Shown piece after piece: positions 15,865-24,354 of a DNA stretch of 64,000 nt; within the stretch, counting starts at the first letter, position 1, and every line of letters begins with the position of its first letter. The notes beneath the pieces were generated by a model that did not search any database, had not been told where the DNA came from, and saw nothing but the letters and a program-made list of their open reading frames with translations. Origin of the DNA: Paenibacillus mangrovi (GTDB lineage: Bacteria; Bacillota; Bacilli; Paenibacillales; Paenibacillaceae); assembly GCF_022898935.1 (NCBI RefSeq), contig NZ_JALIRP010000008.1, forward strand, positions 1 to 64,000, in the 5' to 3' direction. The position numbers and the translations under genes are program-made.

Positions 15865-16524
15865 TCATATCGCAGCATCCCGGGCCTGATGATAGTGTCT
15901 GCTAAGCCAGCCTTCAAGGAGACCAAGCAGTCCGTCAGCCGCAAGCGCCAGAAGAATGGCACCGATGCCGCCGACGAATATCATTTCCGGCTTATTGACG
16001 CCAAGTCCAGATACGATTAACTGGCCCAGACCACCGGCACCAATCAAGGAAGCCAGTGTGGCCCAGCTGATAATATAGACCGTCGTAATCCGGATACCGG
16101 ACATGATGTAAGGAAGAGATAAGGGAAGCTGAATTCTCAAAATCGTTTGCGCGTTGCTGTAACCCATGCCCTTGGCGGAATTGAGAACGCCTTTGTCAAC
16201 GGATTGAAAACCGTCATAGGTATTCCGCAAAATCGGCATCAGGGAATAAAGCAGCAGCGCGAGAATCGCCGGCTTCATCCCAATACCAAGCAGCGGAATT
16301 AGGATCGCCAAAAGCGCCAGACTGGGAATCGTTTGAAACAGGTTGGCAATGAAAAAAACAATGTTGTTAACCCAGCCCACCCGGTTGTATACCAGAAGAA
16401 TGCCGATAGGTACAGCAATAATTGTACCTAGGATGACTGCGGAAAACGACATAACCAGATGCTCCTGCAAAGCCTTCAAAATATCTGGATAACGCTCCGT
16501 GATGAAGCTCCAGAATGCATTCAT
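15865..16524 (-). CDS. opuCB: OpuC osmoprotectant ABC transporter, permease 1
   Basis: 219 aa from ATG 16524, one base after the opuCA stop, with GGAGAGG 9 bases upstream; the longer in-frame reading inside opuCA is rejected. The EAA-loop region (NSAKGMGYSNAQTILRIQLPLSLPYIMSGIR) and the LIGAGGLGQ motif are intact. The length agrees with OpuCB of Bacillus (217 aa). Confidence 0.92.
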   Translation of the reverse strand: MNAFWSFITERYPDILKALQEHLVMSFSAVILGTIIAVPIGILLVYNRVGWVNNIVFFIANLFQTIPSLALLAILIPLLGIGMKPAILALLLYSLMPILRNTYDGFQSVDKGVLNSAKGMGYSNAQTILRIQLPLSLPYIMSGIRITTVYIISWATLASLIGAGGLGQLIVSGLGVNKPEMIFVGGIGAILLALAADGLLGLLEGWLSRHYHQARDAAI

Positions 16525-16525
16525 A

Positions 16526-17689
16526 TCACTCATCCTCTCCATTTCGCAGCGGATGGGTAATCGTTGGGTATACTTCGGCCAAATGCTTAACCACACTGCC
16601 TCTTGTAATGAGCCCGAGGAACCGGTTGTTGCTATCTATGACAGGGAGATTGCTGAGCTGGTGGCTATCCATGATTTCGATTGCCTGCGGAAGCGTGCTT
16701 CCGGAAGCAACGGAATAACGGACCGGATGCATCACGTCTGCTACAGTTTTCCCTTCTTCACCGTACTGGTCAAGTACACGGTAAATAGACACCACGCCCT
16801 GCAGCTGACGGTTACGGTCAACAATCAGCAGCGAATCGACCCGCTTCATCTCCATCACTTTGATGGCCTCCGCCAGACCTCTGTTCGGGAAGGTAGTAAC
16901 CGGATTCGTAATCATAACTTCATCTACAAGCGGGATTTCATAGGTACTTTCATTTTCGTTCTGAAGACGTTTCGAACCGATGAAGCTACGGACAAATTCA
17001 TTAGCGGGATGGCGTAGAATGGCATCCGGTCTACCCGTTTGCACGACGACGCCATCTTTCATCAAAACGATGGTGTCCGCAATTTTTATTGCCTCATCCA
17101 TGTCATGCGTGACGAAAATAATCGTTTTATGGAGATCCTGCTGAAGCCGGATCAGCTCATCCTGCAGCGACTCACGGCTGATAGGATCCAGTGCGGAGAA
17201 CGGTTCATCCATCAGTATGATGTCGGGATCAGCCGCAAGCGCACGTATGACACCGACACGCTGCTGCTGCCCGCCGCTGAGCTCTGACGGATAGCGGTTT
17301 CCGTAAATGGTGTGGTCCAATCCGACCATATCCAAGAGTTCATTGACTTTTTGCTCTATTTTGTCTTGGTCCCACTTTTTCAAACGGGGAACAACACCTA
17401 CGTTCTTAGAGATATTCATATGAGGGAATAAGCCGACGCTTTGAATGACATAGCCGATGTTGCGCCGCAGTTCAACCGGATTTAATCCCGAGATGTCCTT
17501 ACCGTCAATCAGTACCTTGCCCGAAGAAGGCGTATTAAGCGCGTTGATCAGCTTCATCGTTGTCGACTTGCCGCAGCCGCTCGGTCCGATCAGAACGGTA
17601 ATTTCCCCTTTTTTGAATTCAAGATTAATGTCTTTCAAAGCGTGAAAGCCATTATCATAAAGCTTGTTCACATGCTCCAGTACTATCAT
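16526..17689 (-). CDS. opuCA: OpuC ATPase with tandem CBS domains
   Basis: 387 aa. ATPase of the osmolyte importer: Walker A GPSGCGKSTT (~35-44), signature LSGGQQQRVG, Walker B IILMDEPFSALD, H-loop THDMDEA. From ~255 to 375 there are two CBS repeats (VMITNPVTTFPNRGLAEAIKVM and VMHPVRYSVASGSTLPQAIEIM). In Listeria and Bacillus the OpuCA CBS domains bind c-di-AMP, which shuts transport down; the same control is inferred here. AAAGGGG stands 8 bases before ATG 17689. It is the first gene of the opuC operon. Confidence 0.95.
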   Translation of the reverse strand: MIVLEHVNKLYDNGFHALKDINLEFKKGEITVLIGPSGCGKSTTMKLINALNTPSSGKVLIDGKDISGLNPVELRRNIGYVIQSVGLFPHMNISKNVGVVPRLKKWDQDKIEQKVNELLDMVGLDHTIYGNRYPSELSGGQQQRVGVIRALAADPDIILMDEPFSALDPISRESLQDELIRLQQDLHKTIIFVTHDMDEAIKIADTIVLMKDGVVVQTGRPDAILRHPANEFVRSFIGSKRLQNENESTYEIPLVDEVMITNPVTTFPNRGLAEAIKVMEMKRVDSLLIVDRNRQLQGVVSIYRVLDQYGEEGKTVADVMHPVRYSVASGSTLPQAIEIMDSHQLSNLPVIDSNNRFLGLITRGSVVKHLAEVYPTITHPLRNGEDE

Positions 17690-17818
17690 TCAATCGCCCC
17701 TTTGCAAGCATTATTCATATTATGCGGAGCATTTGGCATATCATCCATGGGAAACCAAAATACTGCTGAAGAAAAGATATTGTTGGAATGAAACATGTAA
17801 TCGAATGACTCGAAGTGG

Positions 17819-18334
17819 TTATTTCTTGGTCCTCCGAGTCCAGAAGCCTCCATGAAGCAGGATCGGCTCTGTAACAACAACAAAGGCCTTGGGGTCAAGT
17901 TCAATGATCATATCGTACAATTTCTTCTGGTTTTTACGCTTCGCCAACACCTCGAACACAAGACGGTGCCCATCCCGGCCGCTGCCGATCCATGAGGTGA
18001 CCCCGTATCCGTTATCACGCAGCTTATTGGCCATATCGCTTTGCGGATCATTCAGAATAACCTTCATCGTAATATATCCAAGCGCAATACGGCCTTCAAT
18101 CCATGAACCGACCAGAACGCCGAGCCCATAACCGACGGCATAGACAATCAAGCTGATCGGTTGATTCACATATTTCAGGACGATGCTGAGACCAAGCACA
18201 TAGATGGTGATTTCAAACATACTGAGGAGCGCTGCCAAATATTTCTGGCCCTTAAGAGTCAAAATCATACGCAAGGTAAAAAATGAAACATACACAATTT
18301 GAATAATAAAAATGAATGTGAGTATTCCCAGCAT
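17819..18334 (-). CDS. UPF0316 / DUF2179 membrane protein
   Basis: 171 aa from ATG 18334 (AGGG upstream); a longer reading frame to 18463 would run back through the terminator and is rejected. Three hydrophobic segments (~2-24, 30-52, 58-78) are followed by a soluble DUF2179 domain (~80-165, GYITMKVILND..GYGVTSWIGSGRDG). The function of UPF0316 proteins is not established; DUF2179 also occurs at the end of YitT-type membrane proteins. It lies between the minD terminators and opuCA. Whether it is read through into opuC is unknown, since 130 bases without a terminator separate them. Confidence 0.85.
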   Translation of the reverse strand: MLGILTFIFIIQIVYVSFFTLRMILTLKGQKYLAALLSMFEITIYVLGLSIVLKYVNQPISLIVYAVGYGLGVLVGSWIEGRIALGYITMKVILNDPQSDMANKLRDNGYGVTSWIGSGRDGHRLVFEVLAKRKNQKKLYDMIIELDPKAFVVVTEPILLHGGFWTRRTKK

Positions 18335-18424
18335 TCCGGTCCCTCCTTTGTCGCTTCCTAAGTTGAATCGTTTTTCGGGACTGTGCCGGACAAACCTTCT
18401 TATGATGTAACTTAACCTGATTCG

Positions 18425-18437
18425 AAGCCAAATTATA
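18425..18437 (-). promoter_or_regulatory. -10 box of the UPF0316 gene (candidate)
   Basis: Minus-strand TATAAT at 18432-18437, just downstream of the tandem terminators and ~100 bases before the start codon. No good -35 was seen. Confidence 0.4.
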
Positions 18438-18452
18438 CATTTCAAGCACAAA

Positions 18453-18508
18453 AATAACCCCACAAAGTGGGGACTTTGCTTCGAAGCTGATTCAGGTACT
18501 TTGTGGGG
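18453..18508 (-). terminator. second, tandem terminator after minD
   Basis: Inverted repeat CCCCACAAAGT / ACTTTGTGGGG (18458-18468 and 18498-18508), followed on the minus strand by TTATTTTT. An alternative smaller hairpin (CAAAGTCCCCACTTTG) can form inside it. Confidence 0.7.
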
Positions 18509-18518
18509 GCCCCGGAAA

Positions 18519-18552
18519 TTAAAAAAGCCGCTGCTCGTGAGCAGCGGCTTCA
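18519..18552 (-). terminator. terminator of minCD
   Basis: 12-bp perfect stem AAGCCGCTGCTC / GAGCAGCGGCTT (18525-18536 and 18539-18550) with a 2-base centre and six T on the minus strand. Confidence 0.95.
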
Positions 18553-18562
18553 GGCTTGTGGA

Positions 18563-19357
18563 TTAACCTATGCCAAATAGCTTTTTAAATTTCGAGAACA
18601 TGCCCTTCTTCTGATCCAGATGCATCAAAGGCACGGTATCTCCTAAGATACGGCGGGCAATATTGCGGTAGGCGATTGCGGCGCGCGATTCGGGATTCAT
18701 CACTGTCGGTTCCCCGCTGTTCGCGGCTTTGATGACATACTCGTCATCAGGTACGATTCCGATCAAGTCGATATTCAGCACCTGGAGAACATCTTCAATA
18801 TCCAGCATATCTCCTGTTTTCATCATATTTGGACGGATGCGGTTAACTACAAGCTTCGGAGATTCAATCTCGGAACTTCCCAAAAGGCCAATAATCCGGT
18901 CCGCGTCGCGTACCGCCGCATTTTCCGGCGTCGTTACGACAATGGCCTTGTCCGCTCCGGCAATCGCATTCTTGAACCCTTGCTCGATCCCGGCCGGGCA
19001 GTCGATAATGACATACTCATATTCTTTTTTCAGCTCAAGTATAATGTCTTTGACCTGCTCTGGCGATAGGGCGTTTTTATCCTTCGTCTGGGCGGCCGGC
19101 AGCATATACAGCTCATCGAAACGTTTGTCTTTTACAAGCGCCTGATTCAAACGGCAGCGTCCTTCCGCAACATCACATAAATCGTAGATGATCCGGTTTT
19201 CCAGACCCATGACCACATCCAAATTGCGCAGGCCGATGTCCGTATCCACCAAACAGACCTTTTTGCCCAGCAGCGCAAGCGCCGTACCGATATTCGCCGA
19301 TGTGGTGGTTTTCCCGACACCGCCTTTACCGGACGTAATGACAATAGCCTCTCCCAT
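18563..19357 (-). CDS. minD: septum site-determining ATPase MinD
   Basis: 264 aa. ParA/MinD ATPase that carries MinC to the membrane and blocks polar division. Deviant Walker A KGGVGKTT (~10-17), switch I/II regions (DTDIGLRNLDVVMGLENR, DCPAGIEQ) and the C-terminal amphipathic membrane-targeting helix (GMFSKFKKLFGIG) are all visible. It lies 3 bases after minC and is followed by a very strong terminator. Confidence 0.97.
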   Translation of the reverse strand: MGEAIVITSGKGGVGKTTTSANIGTALALLGKKVCLVDTDIGLRNLDVVMGLENRIIYDLCDVAEGRCRLNQALVKDKRFDELYMLPAAQTKDKNALSPEQVKDIILELKKEYEYVIIDCPAGIEQGFKNAIAGADKAIVVTTPENAAVRDADRIIGLLGSSEIESPKLVVNRIRPNMMKTGDMLDIEDVLQVLNIDLIGIVPDDEYVIKAANSGEPTVMNPESRAAIAYRNIARRILGDTVPLMHLDQKKGMFSKFKKLFGIG

Positions 19358-19360
19358 GTG

Positions 19361-20017
19361 TTACACCCCTTTAAACACGTTAAAATCACGCCGTATCCGT
19401 ACAATGTTGCTAATCTTGTCGATTTGCATGGCTCCATTCTGCAAAAATGCGAATTCCATACTGGTTTCACGCGTTTCCCACTCATCCGGTGGACGGCTGA
19501 TTTGCTCGGCAATCCGAAGCTGTGTCGGGGCAAAATGGGATGCAGCGATGATCGCTTCCTCATTGCCTTCAAACCCTGCATGCGCCATTCCCCGCAGAGC
19601 TCCCAGTATATAAATGTCACCCGTGCACAGAATGCTGCCTCCCGGATTCACATCTCCCAAAAAAAGCAAATCCCCATGATGGTGCAGCACTTGTCCGGAG
19701 CGTACCATACCACTCATAATCGTATAAGCAGGAGCCTGCTCAGGCTCCGGTTCAGGAAATTCGACAGAGCGGATAAGCAAGTTCCCTTTTTGTTTTAAAA
19801 TGTCGAGCATGCTTTGCTTTTGATCTTCCGTAATCCGCCTTGAACCCATCTTTACATCCACATGTATGATCGGACCGGTTAAAATATTTTGATGGCTGTG
19901 CTCCAGCTTGTACCGGAGCTCACTCAACAGTTCATCGTACTCACATTCATCGTCAAGCAGGAATACCAGGCCATCTTTGATGCCCTTGATCGTGACATGA
20001 TTCGATTTAACTGCCAT
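19361..20017 (-). CDS. minC: septum site-determining protein MinC
   Basis: 218 aa. Inhibits FtsZ assembly. The N-terminal domain (~1-100) starts VTIKGIKDGLVFLLDD; the C-terminal beta-helix (~110-215) has VRSGQVLHHHGDLLFLGDVNPGG, the conserved MinC_C core that binds MinD. ATG 20017 is preceded by GGGGGG. It lies downstream of mreD (77 bases), as in the mreBCD-minCD operon of B. subtilis. Confidence 0.95.
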   Translation of the reverse strand: MAVKSNHVTIKGIKDGLVFLLDDECEYDELLSELRYKLEHSHQNILTGPIIHVDVKMGSRRITEDQKQSMLDILKQKGNLLIRSVEFPEPEPEQAPAYTIMSGMVRSGQVLHHHGDLLFLGDVNPGGSILCTGDIYILGALRGMAHAGFEGNEEAIIAASHFAPTQLRIAEQISRPPDEWETRETSMEFAFLQNGAMQIDKISNIVRIRRDFNVFKGV

Positions 20018-20094
20018 GCCTGTCCCCCCTATCTCATTACACTTCGACTTCGGATGGCGAAGTTCCTGCCGGAAAAGAAAAATGGCGGTGAGGA

Positions 20095-20625
20095 TTACGC
20101 CGCCTTCTCTTTTTTCCCCCGTCTTGCAATTTTCTCAAGCTGCTTCCGGAGAGGAACATAAATAATGAGCCCGAACACAAAATGAACAACGAGATCAGGT
20201 AGAATGTGATGCAGCAGATTCCAGTCATAGGAAACCTGCGTGAGCGAAAATACACGGTAAATAGCATACAACATGCTGTCAAAAAGCAGACTGCCCAAAA
20301 TGACCACCGTCATCATGAGCGGCATAGGGGCACGAGGAATACGAAAAATAAATCCCATAATATACGTTGTAAATCCCATGACCAGTGAATAAACGCCGAT
20401 CATGTCGCCGTAAAATACCACGTCATGAAGCATGCCGAAAATAATGCCGAGGACTAGTGCCGTATGACGGTTATGATATATCGATACAAATAACAAAACG
20501 ATAAATACCAAATTGGGCGTCAGGATATTTTGCCAAGAACCGGGCAATAACCATGGAACGATCGTTCCTTCCAGAATGAACAACAGAAACAGCAGCAGAA
20601 GTAGGACTTGCTTGCGCATCATCAT
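20095..20625 (-). CDS. mreD: rod shape-determining protein MreD
   Basis: 176 aa. Polytopic membrane protein (about five hydrophobic segments) of the elongasome. Three consecutive ATGs (20625, 20622, 20619) follow the GGAGG inside the end of mreC; the first overlaps the mreC stop (TAATG). The motif GMLHDVVFYGDMIGVYSLVMGF is typical of MreD. The C-terminus is short and basic. Confidence 0.93.
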   Translation of the reverse strand: MMMRKQVLLLLLFLLFILEGTIVPWLLPGSWQNILTPNLVFIVLLFVSIYHNRHTALVLGIIFGMLHDVVFYGDMIGVYSLVMGFTTYIMGFIFRIPRAPMPLMMTVVILGSLLFDSMLYAIYRVFSLTQVSYDWNLLHHILPDLVVHFVFGLIIYVPLRKQLEKIARRGKKEKAA

Positions 20626-21497
20626 TACTTCTGTTCCTCCGGAGTAAAGACAACAAACAGCTGCTTCCAATCCTGGAATTCGGCTGCAGGCTTAATCATG
20701 GCCGTCCATGTCTTACCGAATTGGCTCTCTTGAACGCTTTCCACCGTACCGATGATCAAGCCGCGAGGGTACTTATCTGTATCTCCCAGAGACACAATGG
20801 TGTCACCTTTTTTAATCGGGTCACCCTGTTTAATCTGGGTCATAATGAGCATCTGTGTCGCCTCATCATAGCTTTCAACGATGCCGAAGGTTTGATGGTT
20901 GTTCATGGCGGTAACGGCAATTCCGTTGGAATTCGGGTCTTTCGCATCCATGGACGTAATCAGTTTTACGGTCGATGTAAAGTTGCTGACATGGCTGACC
21001 ACCCCGACCATGCCCTTAACGGAAATGACGGATTGACCTACCTTAACCCCATCGCGTGCTCCCAGATCAATCACCAAAGAGCGGTTAACGGGATCAGAAT
21101 TTACACTGATCACTTGAGCGATATGATAGGAATAATTATATTTTTCTTTCTGAGCCTCTGTAAAATGTAGCGCTTCTTGGAGATCCTTATTCTGCTCTTC
21201 CATGAAATTATAATTGGCCTTCTCCCGCGTATACTGGGCAAGCGCAATTTTCAATTGCTCGTTCTCCTTGTATATATCTCGCATGTTGCCGATATCTTTA
21301 AACAAGCCCGCTACATAGCCAGCGGGCTTATAAAATATATTTTGTACGAAACCGACAGTATCTCTGAGAAACTTCTCGGGCCAGGAAAGATTGGCTCTCG
21401 GACCGAGCGTGAAACCCATCAGCGCGATAAACATGACAAGGGCAATTAAAATCACAAATAAGCGTTTGTTGCCAAGCAGCTTAAACAGTTTCAACAC
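20625..21497 (-). CDS. mreC: rod shape-determining protein MreC
   Basis: 290 aa. Bitopic membrane protein linking MreB to the wall synthases. Short cytoplasmic N-terminus, transmembrane helix (~13-31, LFVILIALVMFIALMGF), coiled coil (~68-110, IYKENEQLKIALAQYTREKANYNF) and a C-terminal beta domain with VIDLGARDGVKVGQSVI and KKGDTIVSLG. The start is GTG 21497 or TTG 21494; AGAGG lies unusually close, so the exact start is uncertain. Confidence 0.95.
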   Translation of the reverse strand: MLKLFKLLGNKRLFVILIALVMFIALMGFTLGPRANLSWPEKFLRDTVGFVQNIFYKPAGYVAGLFKDIGNMRDIYKENEQLKIALAQYTREKANYNFMEEQNKDLQEALHFTEAQKEKYNYSYHIAQVISVNSDPVNRSLVIDLGARDGVKVGQSVISVKGMVGVVSHVSNFTSTVKLITSMDAKDPNSNGIAVTAMNNHQTFGIVESYDEATQMLIMTQIKQGDPIKKGDTIVSLGDTDKYPRGLIIGTVESVQESQFGKTWTAMIKPAAEFQDWKQLFVVFTPEEQK

Positions 21498-21558
21498 CCT
21501 CTAACTCTACTGATTTCTCTCTCCCATTATCAGGGGTTGACCCACAAAACGTTCAGAC

Positions 21559-22593
21559 TTAGCGCTTGGAGCGCACGGCCGAGCTGCTGCGGGATTTAAA
21601 AAGATGAATGTTCTCAAGCGCCTTTCCCGTACCGATCGCAACACAGTCTAGCGGGTTCTCGGCAACAATAACAGGCATGCCTGTCTCTTCGGCAAGCAGC
21701 TTGTCCAGATTGCGCAGCAATGCTCCGCCGCCTGTCAGCACGATTCCACGGTCCATGATGTCGGCAGCAAGCTCCGGAGGACATTTCTCCAGCGTGACTT
21801 TCACTGCTTCAACAATTGCAGTCACGGTATCAGAAAGTGCTTCGCTGATCTCATCGGAAGTAATGGTAATGGTTTTGGGAAGACCTGTAACGAGGTCACG
21901 GCCACGGATTTCACTCGTTTCCACCTGCTCGAGCGGCAGTGCAGAGCCGATCTCCATTTTAAGCTGTTCCGATGTTCTTTCCCCAATCATCAGATTATAC
22001 TGACGTTTGATGTACTGAATGATCGATTCATCCATTTCATCACCGGCAACACGTACAGAGCGGCTGGTTACGATCCCGCCAAGAGAAATGACGGCAACTT
22101 CCGTTGTACCTCCGCCGATGTCTACCACCATGCTGCCCGTAGGCTCCCAAACCGGCAGATCAGCACCAATTGCTGCTGCAAACGGCTCTTCAATCGTATA
22201 CGCTTCGCGAGCACCGGCCTGCTTGGTTGCATCTTCAACCGCACGCTGTTCAACGGCTGTAATGCCGGAAGGCACGCAAACCATAACATTCGGATGGCGC
22301 TGGAACATCGAGCGCTGCTTTTGAGCCTGACGGATAAAATATTTAATCATTGTTGCCGTCGTGTCGAAGTCAGCGATAACGCCGTCTTTCATTGGACGTA
22401 TGGCACGGATGTTGCCAGGCGTGCGTCCGATCATTTTCTTCGCAGACTCACCGACAGCTTCAATGCTTTTCGTATCCGTACGGATCGCAACAACAGAAGG
22501 TTCTCTTACAACAATTCCTTTTCCACGGACATAAACGAGCGTATTCGCTGTCCCCAAATCAATTCCCAAGTCTTTCGTGAAGCTTCCTAACAT
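21559..22593 (-). CDS. mreB: actin-like cell shape protein MreB
   Basis: 344 aa. Forms membrane-associated filaments that guide lateral wall synthesis. Phosphate-1 motif GIDLGTANTLVYV (~10-22), phosphate-2 VVDIGGGTTEVAVISLGG (~160), adenosine motif LTGGGALLRNLD (~288). The length is typical. GGGAGA precedes ATG 22593. It is the first of mreBCD, 40 bases after radC. Confidence 0.98.
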   Translation of the reverse strand: MLGSFTKDLGIDLGTANTLVYVRGKGIVVREPSVVAIRTDTKSIEAVGESAKKMIGRTPGNIRAIRPMKDGVIADFDTTATMIKYFIRQAQKQRSMFQRHPNVMVCVPSGITAVEQRAVEDATKQAGAREAYTIEEPFAAAIGADLPVWEPTGSMVVDIGGGTTEVAVISLGGIVTSRSVRVAGDEMDESIIQYIKRQYNLMIGERTSEQLKMEIGSALPLEQVETSEIRGRDLVTGLPKTITITSDEISEALSDTVTAIVEAVKVTLEKCPPELAADIMDRGIVLTGGGALLRNLDKLLAEETGMPVIVAENPLDCVAIGTGKALENIHLFKSRSSSAVRSKR

Positions 22594-22632
22594 GCTGTAA
22601 TCTCCCTTTCTTCGTCAATCTTAACTATTATA

Positions 22633-23322
22633 TTACATCAAGCCTTGCTCCTTCAAACTGACGAATTCCCCGTCACCGATAATCAGGTGATCCAGCACTT
22701 CAATCCCTACGATTTCTCCCGCTTCTTTGAGTCGTGAAGTCAAGGAAATATCTTCAGGGCTGGGAGTTGGATCTCCGCTCGGATGGTTATGCGCGCAGAC
22801 CAGAGATGCACTGCTACACTTCATGGCTGCACGAAACACCTCGCGCGGATGGACTATGGAGGCGTTCAGACTGCCGATCGAAAGCGTCTCTTGAGCAATA
22901 ATGTGATTTTTGGTATTTAGAAATAAACAAACGAAATGTTCTTTCTGCAGATAACGCAGCTGTTCCATAAGGACCTCGGCAGCATCGCGCGGGCTGCGGA
23001 TGACTACCGGATCTTCAAACCGGGAGCGGGCCAGCCTCTGTCCAAGCTCGATTCCTGCCTTTAGCTGGACTGCTTTGGCGCTGCCGATTCCCTTGATGGC
23101 CATAAGTTCCTGAATGCTCATATCCACAAGTCGGCGCATGCTGCCGACTTGCTTCAATATGCGCTGTGCCAGATGGATTGCGGACTCCTTCCGCGTTCCC
23201 GTCCGAAGTAAAATAGCCAGCAGCTCTGCATGGCTTAATGCGCCGGCCCCATACTGCAGCATACGTTCTCTGGGTCGTTCCTGATGGGGGATGTCGCGCA
23301 ACATATATGTTTGCGGCTCCAT
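22633..23322 (-). CDS. radC: RadC-family JAB protein
   Basis: 229 aa from ATG 23322 (AGGGG 5 bases upstream). An N-terminal helix-hairpin-helix region (~30-95, MAIKGIGSAKAVQLKAGIELGQR) precedes the JAB/MPN domain (~105-229) with its metal motif CAHNHPSGDPTPS. RadC was named as a repair protein, but the biochemical role is not settled. The maf-radC-mreB order is conserved with Bacillus. Confidence 0.95.
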   Translation of the reverse strand: MEPQTYMLRDIPHQERPRERMLQYGAGALSHAELLAILLRTGTRKESAIHLAQRILKQVGSMRRLVDMSIQELMAIKGIGSAKAVQLKAGIELGQRLARSRFEDPVVIRSPRDAAEVLMEQLRYLQKEHFVCLFLNTKNHIIAQETLSIGSLNASIVHPREVFRAAMKCSSASLVCAHNHPSGDPTPSPEDISLTSRLKEAGEIVGIEVLDHLIIGDGEFVSLKEQGLM

Positions 23323-23362
23323 AAGTTCCCCTACTTTCCCTTCACTCAAATCTCATCCACAC

Positions 23363-23965
23363 TTACAGGACGTCTATTCCAAATTCCGACAGCATGTCGG
23401 ACAAAAGCGAAACAGGAAGTCCCACGACGGTAAAATAACAGCCCTCAATCCGTTCCACTAAAGTGGCGCCAAGGCCTTGAATGCCGTATGCGCCCGCTTT
23501 GTCGCTGGGCTCGCCGCTTTTTACGTAAGCATCTATTTGTTTATCCGAAAGCTCCTTCATCATCACCTTCGTCGATTGATGGCGTACGAGCGATTGGCCG
23601 CTTGCCGCATCAATACATGCCACTCCCGTATATACGTGATGCGTGTTCCCTTGCAGGGATTTCAACATGCGGAAAGCGTCTGCGTCATCCTCGGGCTTGC
23701 CAAGAACCTGATGATTCAGGACAACGATCGTGTCGCTGCCGACAATTACCGCATTTTCCGTCGGATCCGCAATTAGAGAATACACGGCCTGCGCTTTACG
23801 ATGCGCCAAGCCTTCGACAATCTGCTGTGGAGTCCAGTCGTCCGGAGTATGTTCGTCTGCATGGCTGGGATGGATCTCGTACGGTATATGTAGAGAAGCT
23901 ATCAGCTCCTGCCTTCTGGGTGAGGTAGATGCCAGTACGATCCGGCGTGAATGGTTTGATTTCAA
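23363..23965 (-). CDS. maf: Maf nucleotide pyrophosphatase
   Basis: 200 aa from TTG 23965 with AAGGAGA upstream. Maf proteins hydrolyse non-canonical or modified nucleoside triphosphates (dTTP/UTP type) and over-expression blocks septation in Bacillus. The signature is LASTSPRRQELI (~11-22), with the conserved VGSDTIVVL and GAYGIQGLGA. It lies 25 bases downstream of the DUF4321 gene and 40 bases before radC. Confidence 0.95.
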   Translation of the reverse strand: MKSNHSRRIVLASTSPRRQELIASLHIPYEIHPSHADEHTPDDWTPQQIVEGLAHRKAQAVYSLIADPTENAVIVGSDTIVVLNHQVLGKPEDDADAFRMLKSLQGNTHHVYTGVACIDAASGQSLVRHQSTKVMMKELSDKQIDAYVKSGEPSDKAGAYGIQGLGATLVERIEGCYFTVVGLPVSLLSDMLSEFGIDVL

Positions 23966-23990
23966 TGAAAGGATCTCCTTTTCCCGGTAG

Positions 23991-24233
23991 TTACAGCCTG
24001 CGATACAGCCACACGGAGACGATGATGCCGATCAAACTTAGCAGGCTCATTTTCATTTGAATGGTGATGTCGTAGCTGATTATGTCCAAATTAGCTTGCG
24101 GTGACCACTTGATCGGTGTTGATGCAGTCAGAAAAGAAAGGGCTTGTACAGGTTCCAGGGCCTTTGCGATCCAGGCACCCGCCAGCCAACCAAGCAGTAT
24201 AAACAAGAGCAGTATTCCTACGTTCTTTTTCAT
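23991..24233 (-). CDS. DUF4321 small membrane protein
   Basis: 80 aa from ATG 24233. Two hydrophobic segments (~4-24 and 60-77) with a short extracytoplasmic loop between. This is the small DUF4321 family found beside maf in several spore formers; its function is unknown. The context between spoIIB and maf suggests a link to septation or envelope growth, by position only. Confidence 0.75.
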   Translation of the reverse strand: MKKNVGILLLFILLGWLAGAWIAKALEPVQALSFLTASTPIKWSPQANLDIISYDITIQMKMSLLSLIGIIVSVWLYRRL

Positions 24234-24354
24234 CCTTCTCTTCCCTCGCCATAATTTGACACCCACATTATTATACGGTTATTTGGACACCAATACAAAC
24301 ACAAATCCGGTATGGGGAACTATTACCAGTTCCTTACCGGATGGTATGAGCAAT

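Noticed and set aside
18453..18552. Riboswitch in front of the UPF0316 gene
   Set aside because: The hairpins lie upstream of the likely -10 box (18432) and are followed by T runs, so tandem terminators of minCD explain them better.
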